A stretch of 64,000 nucleotides of DNA from Bremia lactucae (lineage: Eukaryota > Oomycota > Peronosporomycetes > Peronosporales > Peronosporaceae), in contig NW_027152030.1 in the NCBI RefSeq assembly GCF_004359215.1, positions 583,872 through 647,871 on the forward strand. The letters are read 5' to 3'. Shown here in pieces: positions 51,137-62,960 of the stretch. The notes under the pieces were generated by a model. The model did not search any database. It had not been told where the DNA came from and saw nothing but the letters and a program-made list of their open reading frames with translations. Within the stretch, counting starts at the first letter, position 1. Every line of letters begins with the position of its first letter. A program made the position numbers and the translations under genes.

Positions 51137-52066
51137 TCAATGAATCCCATTCTGCGCCCTTTTAACAAAATCAGATAATGGCTTAGCTTTCTCAGCATAA
51201 TTCTTGCTATATTTATGCAAGTAATTAGTTAGCCCAAGGAATTGGCGCAAATCCTTCACATGCCGTGGGATTGGCCTATCCCTTACATATTTTACCTTGT
51301 CTGGGTCTGCTCGTACACCATGTGTACCTACGATGAAGTCCAGTGCAGGTATCTTAGGGACCCCCATGACGCATTTTTGCAAGTTGACGTACAATTGGGC
51401 GTCCTTCAAAGTCTGCAACACAGCGTCTAAATGACGCTTGTGCGACTCTATTGCGCTCAGCCCGTCCTCGGCCCTACTATGCACGAATTCATCGTCAAAG
51501 TAAAGGGGCGCGTTGGCACGGTGCTGAGGCATCACGTGAGCTTCCACTCGGTTGAATGCCGCTAGTGAGTTTCAACCCTTGAGGCATCACAAGCCACTTT
51601 CAAAGCATACCGCTTGGAGTGCTTTTACAGCTGGTTTGGCTACATTGGACTCTCTCACGAGTACCTGATAGTATTCATCTTTTACATCCGACGCGGAAAA
51701 TAGAGTTAACTTTCCTATGGAATTCAACAAAGCAACTTACCGCGGAATTGGCATTTGCGCCAGTATAGTCGCCGTGTTCAGCTTATTGTAAGCATGAACC
51801 ACGCGCCATCCTCCTGTGGCTTTACGCACACAAAAGGTCGGGCTGCAGTGAGGCGATTTGCTCTCACGCACATGTCTCGCCTAAACTCGCTTGTCAATGA
51901 ACTCATCGATATAATCGACTTGTTCTTTTGGTAACGGCCATTGCCTGGTCACACAATGCTTTGTACCAAGTTCGAGGTCTATTTCGTGCCCGATGCCCCT
52001 ATCTGCTGGAAGGTAACCAAGGCACTTCTTCTGGGAACACATCGCGATGTTTTCACAGAACCTCAA
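51137..52066 (-). pseudogene. Reverse transcriptase of B2
   Basis: 51137-51547 holds the palm with YFDDEFVHSRAEDG (Glu where B3 has Val) and the thumb. The fingers part lies at 51560-51880 in broken frames. The entry motif HEIDLELGTKHCVTRQWPLP is at 51881-52066. Nearly identical to 56699-57628. Confidence 0.85.
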
Positions 52067-52863
52067 AGTACGGACTGTCTCTCATAGCGTCCCAGCCTTT
52101 AGCAGCATACAATTTCTTTTTTGTACATTTCTAGGACGCTCTAGTGAATTGTGGGCGACGAGCAACAGTTTACCAAGTTCTCTTTTAAAACTGGTGTGAC
52201 TATTCCGTTGATCTTCCCTTCCGCAAGGAACAGATTCCACGACATCTTAAGGAGGTAAGCAATCTCCTCGGCAGATTTTGAAGACTTCCGGAGCACCTCA
52301 ACTGAGGACGCCTCCGCAATTTCGTCTTTGACGACCTCGACACCTCACTTGAAGGCCTGTCCTCTAGAATAGAAGCCGATTCAAAGGTCACTCATTTAGA
52401 CGCGCCTTTGATCATCCTTATCTGTCGTGTACTCTTCTTCGGGTCACCGCGACCTTTGAATGGGAAGCGGGTGCCGTTGCTCTCCCGACTAACGCATCCC
52501 TTCCAACCACACCAGGCCATAAACACTGTACCGGTTCATGCGACGCTTGACTCCCTGTCAGCTCACCGTCTACTGCCGCAGACTCTCGATTCTGTGCAGG
52601 ACTATGGGACACATGACTACTTGTCATTGCTCTTTTCACTACCCAGTCTCCACGAGCTGGGTAGGAATTGGTGACGTTTGACATCCCGTCAACGCACCCT
52701 CAACTGTGTTCGACACGACATCAGTTGCATGCGCCTCTCGCAGGAGCACATCCTTTCCGGTGTCCTGCGTAGAGTTCGCAACTGTGCGTGTACGCCAGTC
52801 TATCCATGGTTGGTACTTTGCCAACCATGGCATGCCTAGGATGAGGTCATACGGACTCTCCAT
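52067..52863 (-). pseudogene. PR-RT linker and protease end of B2
   Basis: Ser/Thr-rich linker (52200-52684) and protease end (YDLILGMPWLAKYQPWIDW at about 52800-52860). The sequence ends abruptly at the N at 52864. Confidence 0.75.
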
Positions 52864-52864
52864 N
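52864..52864. other. Single N at a sequence switch
   Basis: Left of the N is family B protease, right of it is RNase H of another copy. The two are not neighbours in any intact element, so the base marks an assembly join or an unresolved repeat boundary. Confidence 0.8.
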
Positions 52865-53340
52865 TGTGCTTTCGCACTAGACACACTTTCCTGGTGTCTA
52901 ACCTCGAAGTCTGGTCTGCGCGATAAAGCGTCAGCCAAGACATTCGACTTACCCGGCTTATATTCAACTTTGAAATTAAATTCAGAGAAGAATGTGAGCC
53001 ATCTTGCCATTCTAGGCGAGAGGTGCGGTGAGTTTATTGCGGTCCGCAGTGATGCGTGATCCGTATAAACCACAAATGGTTCGGTGCCCAATAGGTGCAC
53101 ACGAAACTTGACAAGAGCATACTTTATTGAAAGTAGCTCTTTGTCATGCACAGGGTAATTCAGTTCCGCGGCTTTTAATAGCCGGGACTGATAAGAGATG
53201 ACACGGTCAACGCCGTCGTCATCCTTCTGCATGAGCGCGCTGCCGATTGCAAAATTACTTGCATCGCAGACGACGCTAAAGGGCTTATCCGCGTCTGGCA
53301 ATGCCAAGACCGGTGCCTCTACAAGAGACTGCTTCACTAA
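52865..53340 (-). pseudogene. RNase H of family B copy B3
   Basis: Open over all motifs: FSVVCDASNFAIGSALMQ, HDKELLSIKYALVKFRVH, VYTDHASLRTAINSPH, YKPGKSNVLADALSRRPDF. The best-preserved RNase H of the family here. Confidence 0.85.
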
Positions 53341-54253
53341 TGCGAACGCATCTTCTTGTTCTTATAACCAAACCATTCTGCGTCCTTTTTAAGAAGATCA
53401 AACAATGGTTTAGTTCGCTCCGCATAATTCTTACCATACTTATGCAAGTAATTATCACATGCCGTGACATTGGCCATTCCGTCACCGACTTTACCTTGTC
53501 TGCGTCTGCTCGCACACCATGTGTACCAACGATGCAGCCCAGCACAGGTATCTCAGGGACCCCTATGACGCACTTTTGCAAGTTGACGTACAATTGGGCG
53601 TCCTTTAAAGTCTGCAACACAGCGTCTAAATGACGCTTGTGCGACTCTATTGCGCTCAGCCCGTCCTCGGCCCTACTATGCACGAATACATCGTCAAAGT
53701 AATGAGGCGCGTAGGCACGGTGCTGACGCATCACGTGAGCCACCACTCGGTTGAATGTCGCTGGTGCGTTTTTCAACCCTTGAGGCATCACAAGCCACTC
53801 CCAAAGCATACCGCTTGGGGTGCTTACTGCCGTTTTGGCTACATCGGACTCTCTCATGAGTACCTGATAGTAGCCATCCTTCAAATCCAACGCGGAAAAG
53901 ATAGTTGACTTTCCCATGGAGTTCAACAAAACATATTTCCGCGGGATTGGCGTTTGCGCCAGTATGGTCGCCGTGTTCAGCTTATTATAAGCATGAACCA
54001 CGCGCCATCTACCTGTGGCTTTACGCACACAAAAGGTCGGGCTGCAGTGAGGCGATTTGCTCTCACGCACATGTCCCGCCTTGGCTCGCTTGTCGAAGAA
54101 CTCATCGATATAATCGACTTGTTCTTTCGGCAACGGCCATTGCCTGGTCACACAATACTTGGTGCCAGGTTCGAGGTCTATTTCGTGCCCGATGCCCCTA
54201 TCTGCTGGTAGGCGGCTCGCACTTCTTCTGGGAACACATCGCGATGTTTCCAA
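53285..54253 (-). pseudogene. Reverse transcriptase of B3, long open frame
   Basis: 322 codons: HEIDLEPGTKYCVTRQWPLP, PTFCVRKATGRWRVVHAYNK, PIPRKYVLLNSM, FSALDLKDGYYQV, MPQGLKNAPATFNR, and the catalytic YFDDVFVHSRAEDG, all present. A deletion near 53460 removes part of the thumb and shifts the frame before RNase H. It is the most complete RT in the window. Confidence 0.88.
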
Positions 54254-55213
54254 AGAACCTCAAAGAACGGACTGTCTCTCTAAGGCATCCCAGCCTTGAG
54301 CAGCGTACCGTTTCTTTTTGTCCGTTTCTAGGACGCTCTCGTCCATTGTGGACGACGAGCAACAGTCCACCAAGTTCTCTTCTGGAACTGGTGCGACTAC
54401 CGTGGATCTTTCCTTCTTTAATTCGGCAAGGAAAAGATCCCACGACATCTCCGGGAGATTTACTATCTCCTCGGCAGATTAAAGACTTGCCGGAGCACCT
54501 CAACTGAGGATGCCTCCGTAATTTCGTCTTTGACGGCCTCGAACACCTCGTTCGAAGGCCCGTCCTCTTTATTAGAAACTGATCCAAAGGTCACTCGTTT
54601 AGACGTGCATTTGATCGTCCTAATCTGTCGGGTACTCGTTCTTCGAGTCACCACGACCTTTTATCTGGGAAGCGGGTGCCGTTGCACTCCTGGCTAACGC
54701 ACCCCTTCCAACCGCACCAGGCTCTAAGTACTGTGCCGGTTCATGCGACGCTTGACTTCCTGTCAGCTCGCCGTCTACTGCCACAGGCTCTCGGCTCTGT
54801 GCAAGACTTGGACCATGACTACTTGTCATTGCCCTTTTCACTACCTCAGTCTCCACGAGCTGGGTAGGAATTGGTGACGTTTGACATCCCGTCAACGCAC
54901 CCTCAACTGTGTTCGACACGACATCAGTTGCATACGCCTCTCGCAGAAGCACATCCTTTCCGGTGTCCTGCGTAGAGCTCGCAACTATGCGTGTACGCCA
55001 GTCTATCCATAATTGGTGTTTTAACCAACCCTAGCATGCTCATACGACTCTCCATACCTAGCACTGAGAACTTCTCTTTACAAGAGAAGTCACTAAAGCT
55101 GAAGGCGAGTTCTACCTAAACTCCCTCAGACTTAACGAGCGCGCCGTTCGCTAAACGAACAGTCGCCCCTTCTCGCTTGCCATCCTGGCAAAGCGACTCA
55201 AACATCGCTGATC
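54254..55213 (-). pseudogene. PR-RT linker, protease and gag end of B3
   Basis: The linker (54260-54960) shares blocks such as KDEITEASSVEVLRQVF with 22352-22500. The protease end near 54990-55060 is degraded. The region runs into the scaffold gap. Confidence 0.65.
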
Positions 55214-55313
55214 NNNNNNNNNNNNNNNNNNNNNNNNNNNNNNNNNNNNNNNNNNNNNNNNNNNNNNNNNNNNNNNNNNNNNNNNNNNNNNNNNNNNNNN
55301 NNNNNNNNNNNNN
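55214..55313. other. 100-N scaffold gap
   Basis: Exactly 100 N, the usual placeholder for a gap of unknown size. Confidence 0.99.
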
Positions 55314-55480
55314 AGTAACCTCCCAATAGGCAGTCGCGCGCCTACTGGGAGACTTCGTTTTTCAACTCTACAACACTCACTGCGTTCAGAGTTTGCTTCG
55401 TCGAAGCAGGCTTGCCATGAATTTTCTTCCATGGGTTCTTGGGGCAGTTTCTGCGATAATGCCCAAGCACATTACACCTC
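55314..55480 (-). pseudogene. gag zinc-knuckle fragment of a family B copy
   Basis: The minus strand reads CNVLGHYRRNCPKNPWKK, the Cys-x4-His-x4-Cys half of a gag zinc knuckle, probably belonging to B3 to its left. It ends at about 55480, where integrase sequence of the next copy begins. Confidence 0.6.
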
Positions 55481-56160
55481 CCCCATTAAGACTCGGGCTG
55501 CGCACAAAGGAACTAGCGCCCAAGGATGGCGCAGCCCGCTTATATAAAACAGTGTGTCACCCGTACTGGCGTGGACACTTGTATTTAAGCGAACTCCACG
55601 AAGGGTAATTGTTTGCTCCATTCTCCGGGAGTCGCTACCGTGCGCAAAACATCAGCCATAACCTGATTGGCACGTTTCGTTTGGCCATCAGTCTGGGGGT
55701 GATCGGCTGTAAACATGTAGAGCTTGCTACCCAGCAGCTCAAACACATGACGCAAAAAACCGACGTAAAATGTGGATCCAGGCCCGATACTATGGACTGG
55801 GCATCCCGTGTAGTCGATGCGCATGAACCAGGAACAAGTGAGCAGCTTCCTTGCCTGTGATCGTGGTGCTACAGGAGCTAAATGCACCATTTTGCTCAGT
55901 CTGTCTACAAAGACGACGATCCCCGTTCCGACTGTTATGGTTAGGCGGCATGCCAAACATGAAGTCCAGACTGACCGACTTCCAGTCAGCTGATGACATA
56001 ACAGGCAATCGCTGTAGCCAAAACGACTTAGCTTAGCCTTCAGGTTCGACGAAAGGGAGACCTTTCGTCCACCGAGTGATCCAACAGCAGGCGACAATCG
56101 TCGTCCTGATTGTAGCTCTCCTTATTTCGGAGGCCAACGAGCTCGTCATGTCGTAGACCT
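55481..56160 (-). pseudogene. Integrase of family B copy B4
   Basis: Reads SLDFMFGMPP (core Asp), IVVFVDRLSKMVHLAPV, then MFTADHPQTDGQTKRANQVM (Lys where the catalytic Glu should be, about 55690) and LPFVEFA. It is truncated on the C-terminal side at about 55480. Confidence 0.8.
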
Positions 56161-56690
56161 TCATGTTTGCCAACGTTGACGACTAAACCTGTGCTTTAGC
56201 ACGAAACACACTTTCCTCGTATCTTGCCTCGAAGTCTGGTCTGCGCTATATGCGTCAGCCAAGACTTTTAATTTACCCGGCTTGTATTCAACTTTGAAAT
56301 TGAAATTAGAGAAGAATGTGAGCCATCTTGCCATTCTAGGCGAGAGGTGCGGTGAATTTATTGCGGTCCGCAGTGATGCGTGATCCGTATAAACCACAAA
56401 TGGTTCGGTGCCCAATAGGTGCACACGAAACTTGACAAGAGCATACTTTATTGAAAGTAGCTCTTTGTCATACACAGGGTAATTCAGTTCCACGGCTTTT
56501 AATAGCCGGGACTGATAAGAGATGACATGGTTAACGCCGTCGTCATTCTTCTGCATGAGCGCGCTGCCGATTGCAAAAAAAAAAAAAAAATTACTTGCAC
56601 CGTAAACGACGCTAAAGGGCTTATCCGCGTCTGGCAATGCCAAGACCGTTGCCTCTATCAGAGATGCTTCACTGATGTGAAAACATCTTC
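56161..56690 (-). pseudogene. RNase H of B4, with an A16 run
   Basis: Same motifs as B2. The A run at 56575-56590 is 16 long. From about 56430 on, the sequence is nearly identical to B2. Confidence 0.85.
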
Positions 56691-56698
56691 TTTATTTT

Positions 56699-57628
56699 TC
56701 AATGAATCCCATTCTGCGCCCTTTTAACAAAATCAGATAATGGCTTAGCTTTCTCAGCATAATTCTTGCTATATTTATGCAAGTAATTAGTTAGCCCAAG
56801 GAATTGGCGCAAATCCTTCACATGCCGTGGGATTGGCCTATCCCTTACATATTTTACCTTGTCTGGGTCTGCTCGTACACCATGTGTACCTACGATGAAG
56901 TCCAGTGCAGGTATCTTAGGGACCCCCATGACGCATTTTTGCAAGTTGACGTACAATTGGGCGTCCTTCAAAGTCTGCAACACAGCGTCTAAATGACGCT
57001 TGTGCGACTCTATTGCGCTCAGCCCGTCCTCGGCCCTACTATGCACGAATTCATCGTCAAAGTAAAGGGGCGCGTTGGCACGGTGCTGAGGCATCACGTG
57101 AGCTTCCACTCGGTTGAATGCCGCTAGTGAGTTTCAACCCTTGAGGCATCACAAGCCACTTTCAAAGCATACCGCTTGGAGTGCTTTTACAGCTGGTTTG
57201 GCTACATTGGACTCTCTCACGAGTACCTGATAGTATTCATCTTTTACATCCGACGCGGAAAATAGAGTTAACTTTCCTATGGAATTCAACAAAGCAACTT
57301 ACCGCGGAATTGGCATTTGCGCCAGTATAGTCGCCGTGTTCAGCTTATTGTAAGCATGAACCACGCGCCATCCTCCTGTGGCTTTACGCACACAAAAGGT
57401 CGGGCTGCAGTGAGGCGATTTGCTCTCACGCACATGTCTCGCCTAAACTCGCTTGTCAATGAACTCATCGATATAATCGACTTGTTCTTTTGGTAACGGC
57501 CATTGCCTGGTCACACAATGCTTTGTACCAAGTTCGAGGTCTATTTCGTGCCCGATGCCCCTATCTGCTGGAAGGTAACCAAGGCACTTCTTCTGGGAAC
57601 ACATCGCGATGTTTTCACAGAACCTCAA
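56699..57628 (-). pseudogene. Reverse transcriptase of B4
   Basis: Frames and breaks are the same as in B2 51137-52066, at an offset of 5562, including YFDDEFVHS. Confidence 0.85.
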
Positions 57629-58466
57629 AGTACGGACTGTCTCTCATAGCGTCCCAGCCTTTAGCAGCATACAATTTCTTTTTTGTACATTTCTAGGACG
57701 CTCTAGTGAATTGTGGGCGACGAGCAACAGTTTACCAAGTTCTCTTTTAAAACTGGTGTGACTATTCCGTTGATCTTCCCTTCCGCAAGGAACAGATTCC
57801 ACGACATCTTAAGGAGGTAAGCAATCTCCTCGGCAGATTTTGAAGACTTCCGGAGCACCTCAACTGAGGACGCCTCCGCAATTTCGTCTTTGACGACCTC
57901 GACACCTCACTTGAAGGCCTGTCCTCTAGAATAGAAGCCGATTCAAAGGTCACTCATTTAGACGCGCCTTTGATCATCCTTATCTGTCGTGTACTCTTCT
58001 TCGGGTCACCGCGACCTTTGAATGGGAAGCGGGTGCCGTTGCTCTCCCGACTAACGCATCCCTTCCAACCACACCAGGCCATAAACACTGTACCGGTTCA
58101 TGCGACGCTTGACTCCCTGTCAGCTCACCGTCTACTGCCGCAGACTCTCGATTCTGTGCAGGACTATGGGACACATGACTACTTGTCATTGCTCTTTTCA
58201 CTACCCCAGTCTCCACGAGCTGGGTAGGAATTGGTGACGTTTGACATCCCGTCAACGCACCCTCAACTGTGTTCGACACGACATCAGTTGCATGCGCCTC
58301 TCGCAGGAGCATATCCTTTTCCGGTGTCCTGCGTTGAGTTCGCAACTGGGCGTGTTCGCCAGTCTATCCATGGTTGGTACTTTGCCAACCATGGCATGCC
58401 TAGGATGAGTTCATACGAACTCTCCATTCCTAGCACTGTGAACTTCTCTTTTACAAGAGAAGTCAC
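57629..58466 (-). pseudogene. PR-RT linker and protease of B4
   Basis: The linker matches B2. The protease part at 58284-58466 reads VLGMESSYELILGMPWLAKYQ. Beyond about 58310, B2 and B4 differ at several bases. Confidence 0.75.
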
Positions 58467-59290
58467 TAAAGCTGAAGGCGAGTTCTACCTGAACTCCCTC
58501 ATACTTAACGAGCGCGCCGTTCGCTAAACGAACGGTCTCCTCTTCACGCTTGCTAGCCTGGCAAAGCGACTCAAAATCGCCGGTCTCTTTCTTAGAGCCG
58601 CGAGTATTACAAAATTTTGTGATTCACCCGAATCCACTAGGTAGGCCATTTCCTTGTCTAGCCTCGGGACTTAAGTGCTTTAGACCAGCAGGGTTGGGGT
58701 CCGAAATTTCGAGACCTCAGGGACTATACTACCCATTTGTTCGAGAACTCTGAACTTAGAAGTAGCTTCAGAGTCCGCGTCAGTAGGGCATCCCGCCCCT
58801 ACTGCGCTCCTGCGTTTCTCGACCCCGCATTGGTCGATGCAGAACTAATGCGTCTCGCATGCCGGTTCTTACCATCGCCCTTTGGGAAAGGAGTCCTCTT
58901 GCTGGGCGCTTCGCCCCAGTTGGGACTTAGCATAGCAGAGAGCCGTCATATGGCCGCGCTTGCCAATTTAAAGTAGACTACGTCTGCATTGCCCAACTCC
59001 ATGGGAGTGGCATCTGTCCTTTCGGCCGACGGCTTATAGCAAGCTGTCGCCGAGGCACTGTTGTAGGATTACTTTCCAACTAAGGCAATTTAAATTACAT
59101 CTTCCATCGTCGACGGCACCTTAATGAAAAGGGCCTGTCGCGATGAGCCATGCCGTAGTCCGCTCATAAACGTAGCACCTCGGACATACGGTAATGGACG
59201 CCGACAGCGAGCGCGTCTCTTACACATACTCTTGCAGAGATCACTTTACCTGTCGCGCACCAAGAAGCGCGTCTAAAGTAACACTTCGTT
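58467..59290 (-). pseudogene. Degraded protease start and gag of B4
   Basis: The minus strand keeps only short gag-like pieces. No zinc knuckle or full gag domain could be read. Assigned by position and by similarity of 58430-58570 to 55060-55200. Confidence 0.45.
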
Positions 59291-59756
59291 GTTCGGAGGC
59301 TGGTACATGGCGCGAATTTTTGTCATAAAGATCTTCCATGTAGAAACGCATTAAGGTCCTCCATAAGCACCGAGTAAACCCACTCTGAGGCCTTACCGTG
59401 CAAGTGCGACATGGCGTATGACACCTTCCGACTGTTTTTCTCGATGAGCTGCGCAACACCGCGTTGCTCCACAGCTAACAGCCAGTGGAGAATCGTGTGC
59501 GCTGCATTTTTATCGAACTTGTGCGAGTATATTAAGGAAGCGCTTTAATCGTTTTCTCATACGCGCAGCGAGGTAGTTATTCGGCGCCTCAGACAAGTGA
59601 CGTCACGGAAGCGGTTGTACGTCTTCTCGTGCGCACCGCGTTCTAGGATGTATAAATTGATATATATTTACGACGTGCTGCTACAAATCTCTCATTCACT
59701 TCTTAAGGGACCACTGTGTGCACTAACTAGAGTGATATCAAACGGTGCTCCTCATG
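59291..59756 (-). repeat. Degenerate family B LTR remnant (clearest at 59590-59670)
   Basis: 59590-59670 (GTGACGTCACGGAAGCGG, TCTTCTCGTGCGCAC) matches, inverted, 36680-36745 of the family B LTR with many changes. It sits just left of the third antisense ORF, as expected for the 3' LTR of copy B5. Confidence 0.5.
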
Positions 59757-60600
59757 CCAACCAAAAGAGGCAAAGCTGATGGGTTGTCTGCAAAGACCCA
59801 ACACAAAGTGTACCCGCCACGACAATATGCTGCCGTTACCTAGTGTCACAATAGCAACGTTAACAACTTATGCTTCTCACGCTGTCAACTCGACGCAATG
59901 ATCTTTCATACTTACTACGTGAGAATGTAAATTCGTCGTTCATTGTCGACCACAATGAGTCGATACCGCTGCCACCATTGCAAAGTGGTGATGAAGCCAG
60001 CGAACTAATGGGAAGGGTTATGGCGCTATAACGCTCATCGACAATTTGCCCATTGCTCTCAACATGGAGACGCCTAACGTTGCGATGGCATATTTGCTTA
60101 ACATCAACAAGGCAATTGCCGGTCGTCTGCGTTAACGAGCGCAGCGATTATTCATGAGACCACGGCCATTGAGGGTGCAATTGCAATTTAGTTGGGTGAA
60201 ACCCCACCATCTGTCACTCAAACCATCTACAATGGAAAGTCTGATGCAGAAGAGCCTGAGCACAATGCCCAACCGACTGTATAGGATCGTGACCAGTCGG
60301 TGTCACATATTTGCTTTATGGATCTAGTGCGCCGCTCCTTCAGCGACCTTAAAAACGCTCATAATTTTTATTACGTTAGCAACTCGCAGAGACTTAATAA
60401 TAATTACTTGGCCGTATTTTCCCGATTTCGGTTGTGTTGAAATAGCGGACCAGTAAGAAGCAGACTTCCTGCGCCGCTATCAGCCACATTTCGTTCTGGT
60501 GAAAGAACGGTCGCAACAAATCAATTTATATGTTTCGCGTGTGAGAGAACTGATGGGCAGTACTGTACCCTCTGCTACTTTTCATCACGCTGCTCTTGCC
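59757..60600 (+). pseudogene. Antisense ORF of family B (copy 3)
   Basis: Opposite to the minus-strand pol of copy B5. ATG at 59757 (MPTKRGKADGLSAKTQ), then broken frames with SSFIVDHNESIPLPPLQ (59934-59990), LNMETPNVAMAY, TQTIYNGKSDAEEPEHNAQPT in pieces near 60215-60280, and DQ-stop-EADFLRR, ERSQQIN and RVRELMGSTVP at 60448-60571. All four blocks line up in order with copy 1 (35259-36245) although the DNA is clearly diverged. Confidence 0.6.
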
Positions 60601-61060
60601 ATTCCATTATGAGTAGCGGAAAAGCTCCAACTGTTGCATTTTCAAAGGCAAACACCAGTCCCGGCACAGGGCGTCGAACAGTTTCCAAGAGCGATAACCC
60701 TTCGTGTATCCTCTCCTGCCGAAGTCGTTTTTCGTGTATGCGATGAGTGGTGCAAAAAAGGACCTTCACTGTGCTGTCGCCAATCACGCTTCGAGACCGG
60801 GGTCCCAAGCCTAAAACGACCCCATTTAAAAAAATCAAACCTTAGCTATCGTTGCTGTCCACAATTTATCTTGTTATTCGTATTCTTATTTTCTTTAAAA
60901 GAATTTGTTCGTAATATTTGTATAATTATCTAGTTTAATTAAGGTTTTCTCGAGTTACAGAGAATCTGAAGTTAATGCTTCACGGAGTGGTGGTCTAGCA
61001 CATTCCAGCAAGTAGACCTTAGTCCTCAGCCCGATCAATAAAAGTCGATTACGCTAACCT
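60601..61060. other. Spacer between antisense ORF 3 and pol of B5
   Basis: The first 200 bp may be the tail of the antisense ORF. The AT-rich part at 60830-60940 shows nothing recognisable. Confidence 0.4.
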
Positions 61061-61960
61061 ACTCGTGTCAGCCTATCCACTACCGTTCAGGTGCAGAGCG
61101 CTGCCGCACGACGGATCGGGATTCGAGAAAGTTAACTTTCGCGACTGACTTTGGATCTCCACAATAATTACCTGAAGGATGCTACGATAGAAGCTGATGT
61201 TGAGACTCGCGTCATGCGCGCAGTCCTCCTCGCTCTTTGAATTCCTCTTAACAATGTGGGAGGAGTTTATTGGCTGGAAGCTATTCCAATTCTCCGTAAA
61301 CACCATCTGAGCGACGCTCGATTCCCGGTCGACGTCATCATCGGTATCAGGGGATATGGGATTTCTTGTGTATCATGATATCGTTTCAGACGACCCACGT
61401 ATAAGAGGGAAGGCGTCTTCATACACGGCGGGAGTTGCCCATGACTTTGGCCTCCAACCTCCTCCACTACCGTAATTGTCCAATGAAACGTGGCAGTATT
61501 ATGTCAGTACTACCAGGTAATACAGAACTGCCTTTTAAGGTAGAGTAGCAGTTCTTAATGTAACTCACCAAAAGGGCTCATTAAATCTGCGACCATGTTT
61601 GTCCGCGTTCAGATTTTGCTTATTTTGTGCGCTTGTCATTGCGTCACGATTTTTTCATGGGATCGCTAATTCACAAAGCGTTGAGCCTCGCTAACATTCT
61701 AGCATTAAACTCCGCAATGACGCCACCGAGAGGTCAGTCTTAGGATGTAGTTACCAATAATGAAACGTCTTATTATCGTCTACGGGCAGAGGTATTTCTT
61801 GCCGCATTCCGCACTGACTATAGGTGTCGTGACCGCTGCTACACTGGCAGGGCCACCAGAGCAAAATTTCTGCCGTAGTCTCTTGCCCCTTGTGGGTCAT
61901 CGTCATTTTGGCGAAATTGTGTCCTTTATTCTTTAACTTACTAAGCTTAGTGAGGTGCCC
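61061..61960 (-). pseudogene. Integrase C-terminus and linker of family B copy B5
   Basis: 61267-61467 reads a YVGRLKRYHD integrase C-terminus. 61073-61306 holds a linker with SFQPINSSHIVKR, similar to 49290-49340 of B2. Heavily broken. Confidence 0.6.
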
Positions 61961-62319
61961 CCAATTAGACTCGGGCTGCGTACAAACGTGACTGGCGTCC
62001 GAGGATAGCGCCGTTCGTTAATATAGAACGGTATCTCATGCGTACTGGCGCGGACACTGTTATTAGTAGTGAACCTCACGAACGGTAGCTGTTTTCTCCA
62101 TTTCTTAGTAGTCGCTACTGTGCGCAACACATTTGCCACGACGTTCTGTTTGGCTATCGGTCTAGGATGTTCGGCTGTTGACAGTTGGAGCTTGCTACCT
62201 AGCAGCTCAATAACAAGACGTCAAAATCCCAAAGTAAAACGCGGATCTTGGTCTGAAACAAGGACGCGAGCATCTCGTTTAGTCGATTCACGTTAAACAG
62301 GAACAAGAAAGCTGCGTCC

Positions 62320-62337
62320 TTGCCCTGCTATATGGTG
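62320..62337. repeat. Target-site duplication, left copy
   Basis: TTGCCCTGCTATATGGTG, identical to 62527-62544, flanking the SINE. Confidence 0.85.
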
Positions 62338-62526
62338 TGTTACACCGGATTTGCCCTTCAATTGATGATTGGTTAGTTTTTGTATTTCTAATCATATACA
62401 CCTTTTTGGGTGCACAGGACAAGACCACCTCCCATTATACTTTGGAGGATTTGTCGGCCCCGGGTATCGAACCCGGGACCTCCCGGTCCTGAAGTGAGTG
62501 GCGGACCACTACACCACCAGGATCGG
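62338..62526 (-). mobile_element. tRNA-derived SINE
   Basis: 189 bp inserted on the minus strand. The head holds an RNA polymerase III A box (TGGTGTAGTGG) and a perfect B box (GGTTCGATACC) at about 62460-62515. The tRNA-unrelated tail runs to a TGTAACACA end without a poly-A. It is flanked by perfect 18-bp target duplications. SINEs are copied by LINE enzymes in trans. Confidence 0.85.
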
Positions 62527-62544
62527 TTGCCCTGCTATATGGTG
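62527..62544. repeat. Target-site duplication, right copy
   Basis: Second copy of TTGCCCTGCTATATGGTG. Confidence 0.85.
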
Positions 62545-62960
62545 CTAAACGAACCATATAGTTCAGTCTGTATACAAAGACAACGAGCCCCGGCCGACCC
62601 TTATGGTCAGGCGGCATGCCAAATATGAAGTCCAGACTGACCGACGTCCGATAATCAGTATAAATCGGTAGTGGCTTCAATGGCGCAGTGCTGGAAGGTG
62701 CCGGCTTCATGCGCTGAATTGTTCGCAGGACCGAATATAGTTGGCCATCGACCGATGTAGGTGGGGCAACCTAAATTCCTCTGACACTCGTTCCTTTACC
62801 CAGATGGCCACTCGATGGTGAATCGTGAGGCTCGTGAAGGGTCATCAGCTTGGATTTTGCGTCATGATGGACAAGAATTCTAAAGGGTTACAGGAAAAGA
62901 GCTGATGCCATAACAAGTCACTGCTGTAGCCAAAGTGACTAAGTTTTGCCTTCAGGTGCA

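Larger units (their letters stand above)
61961..62960 (-). pseudogene. Integrase core of B5, split by a SINE
   Basis: Right part: SLDFIFGMPPDHKGRPGLVVFVYRL (in pieces, 62545-62650). Left part: the core end with FTTNNSVRASTHEIPFYI (61933-62139). A 189-bp SINE with flanking duplications separates them (62338-62526). Confidence 0.75.

Noticed and set aside
55151..55432. Frame running through the N gap
   Set aside because: Open only because N codons are not stops.
58737..58976. Plus-strand 79-codon frame
   Set aside because: Opposite to the degraded gag of B4, starts in an unrelated context and has no conserved content.
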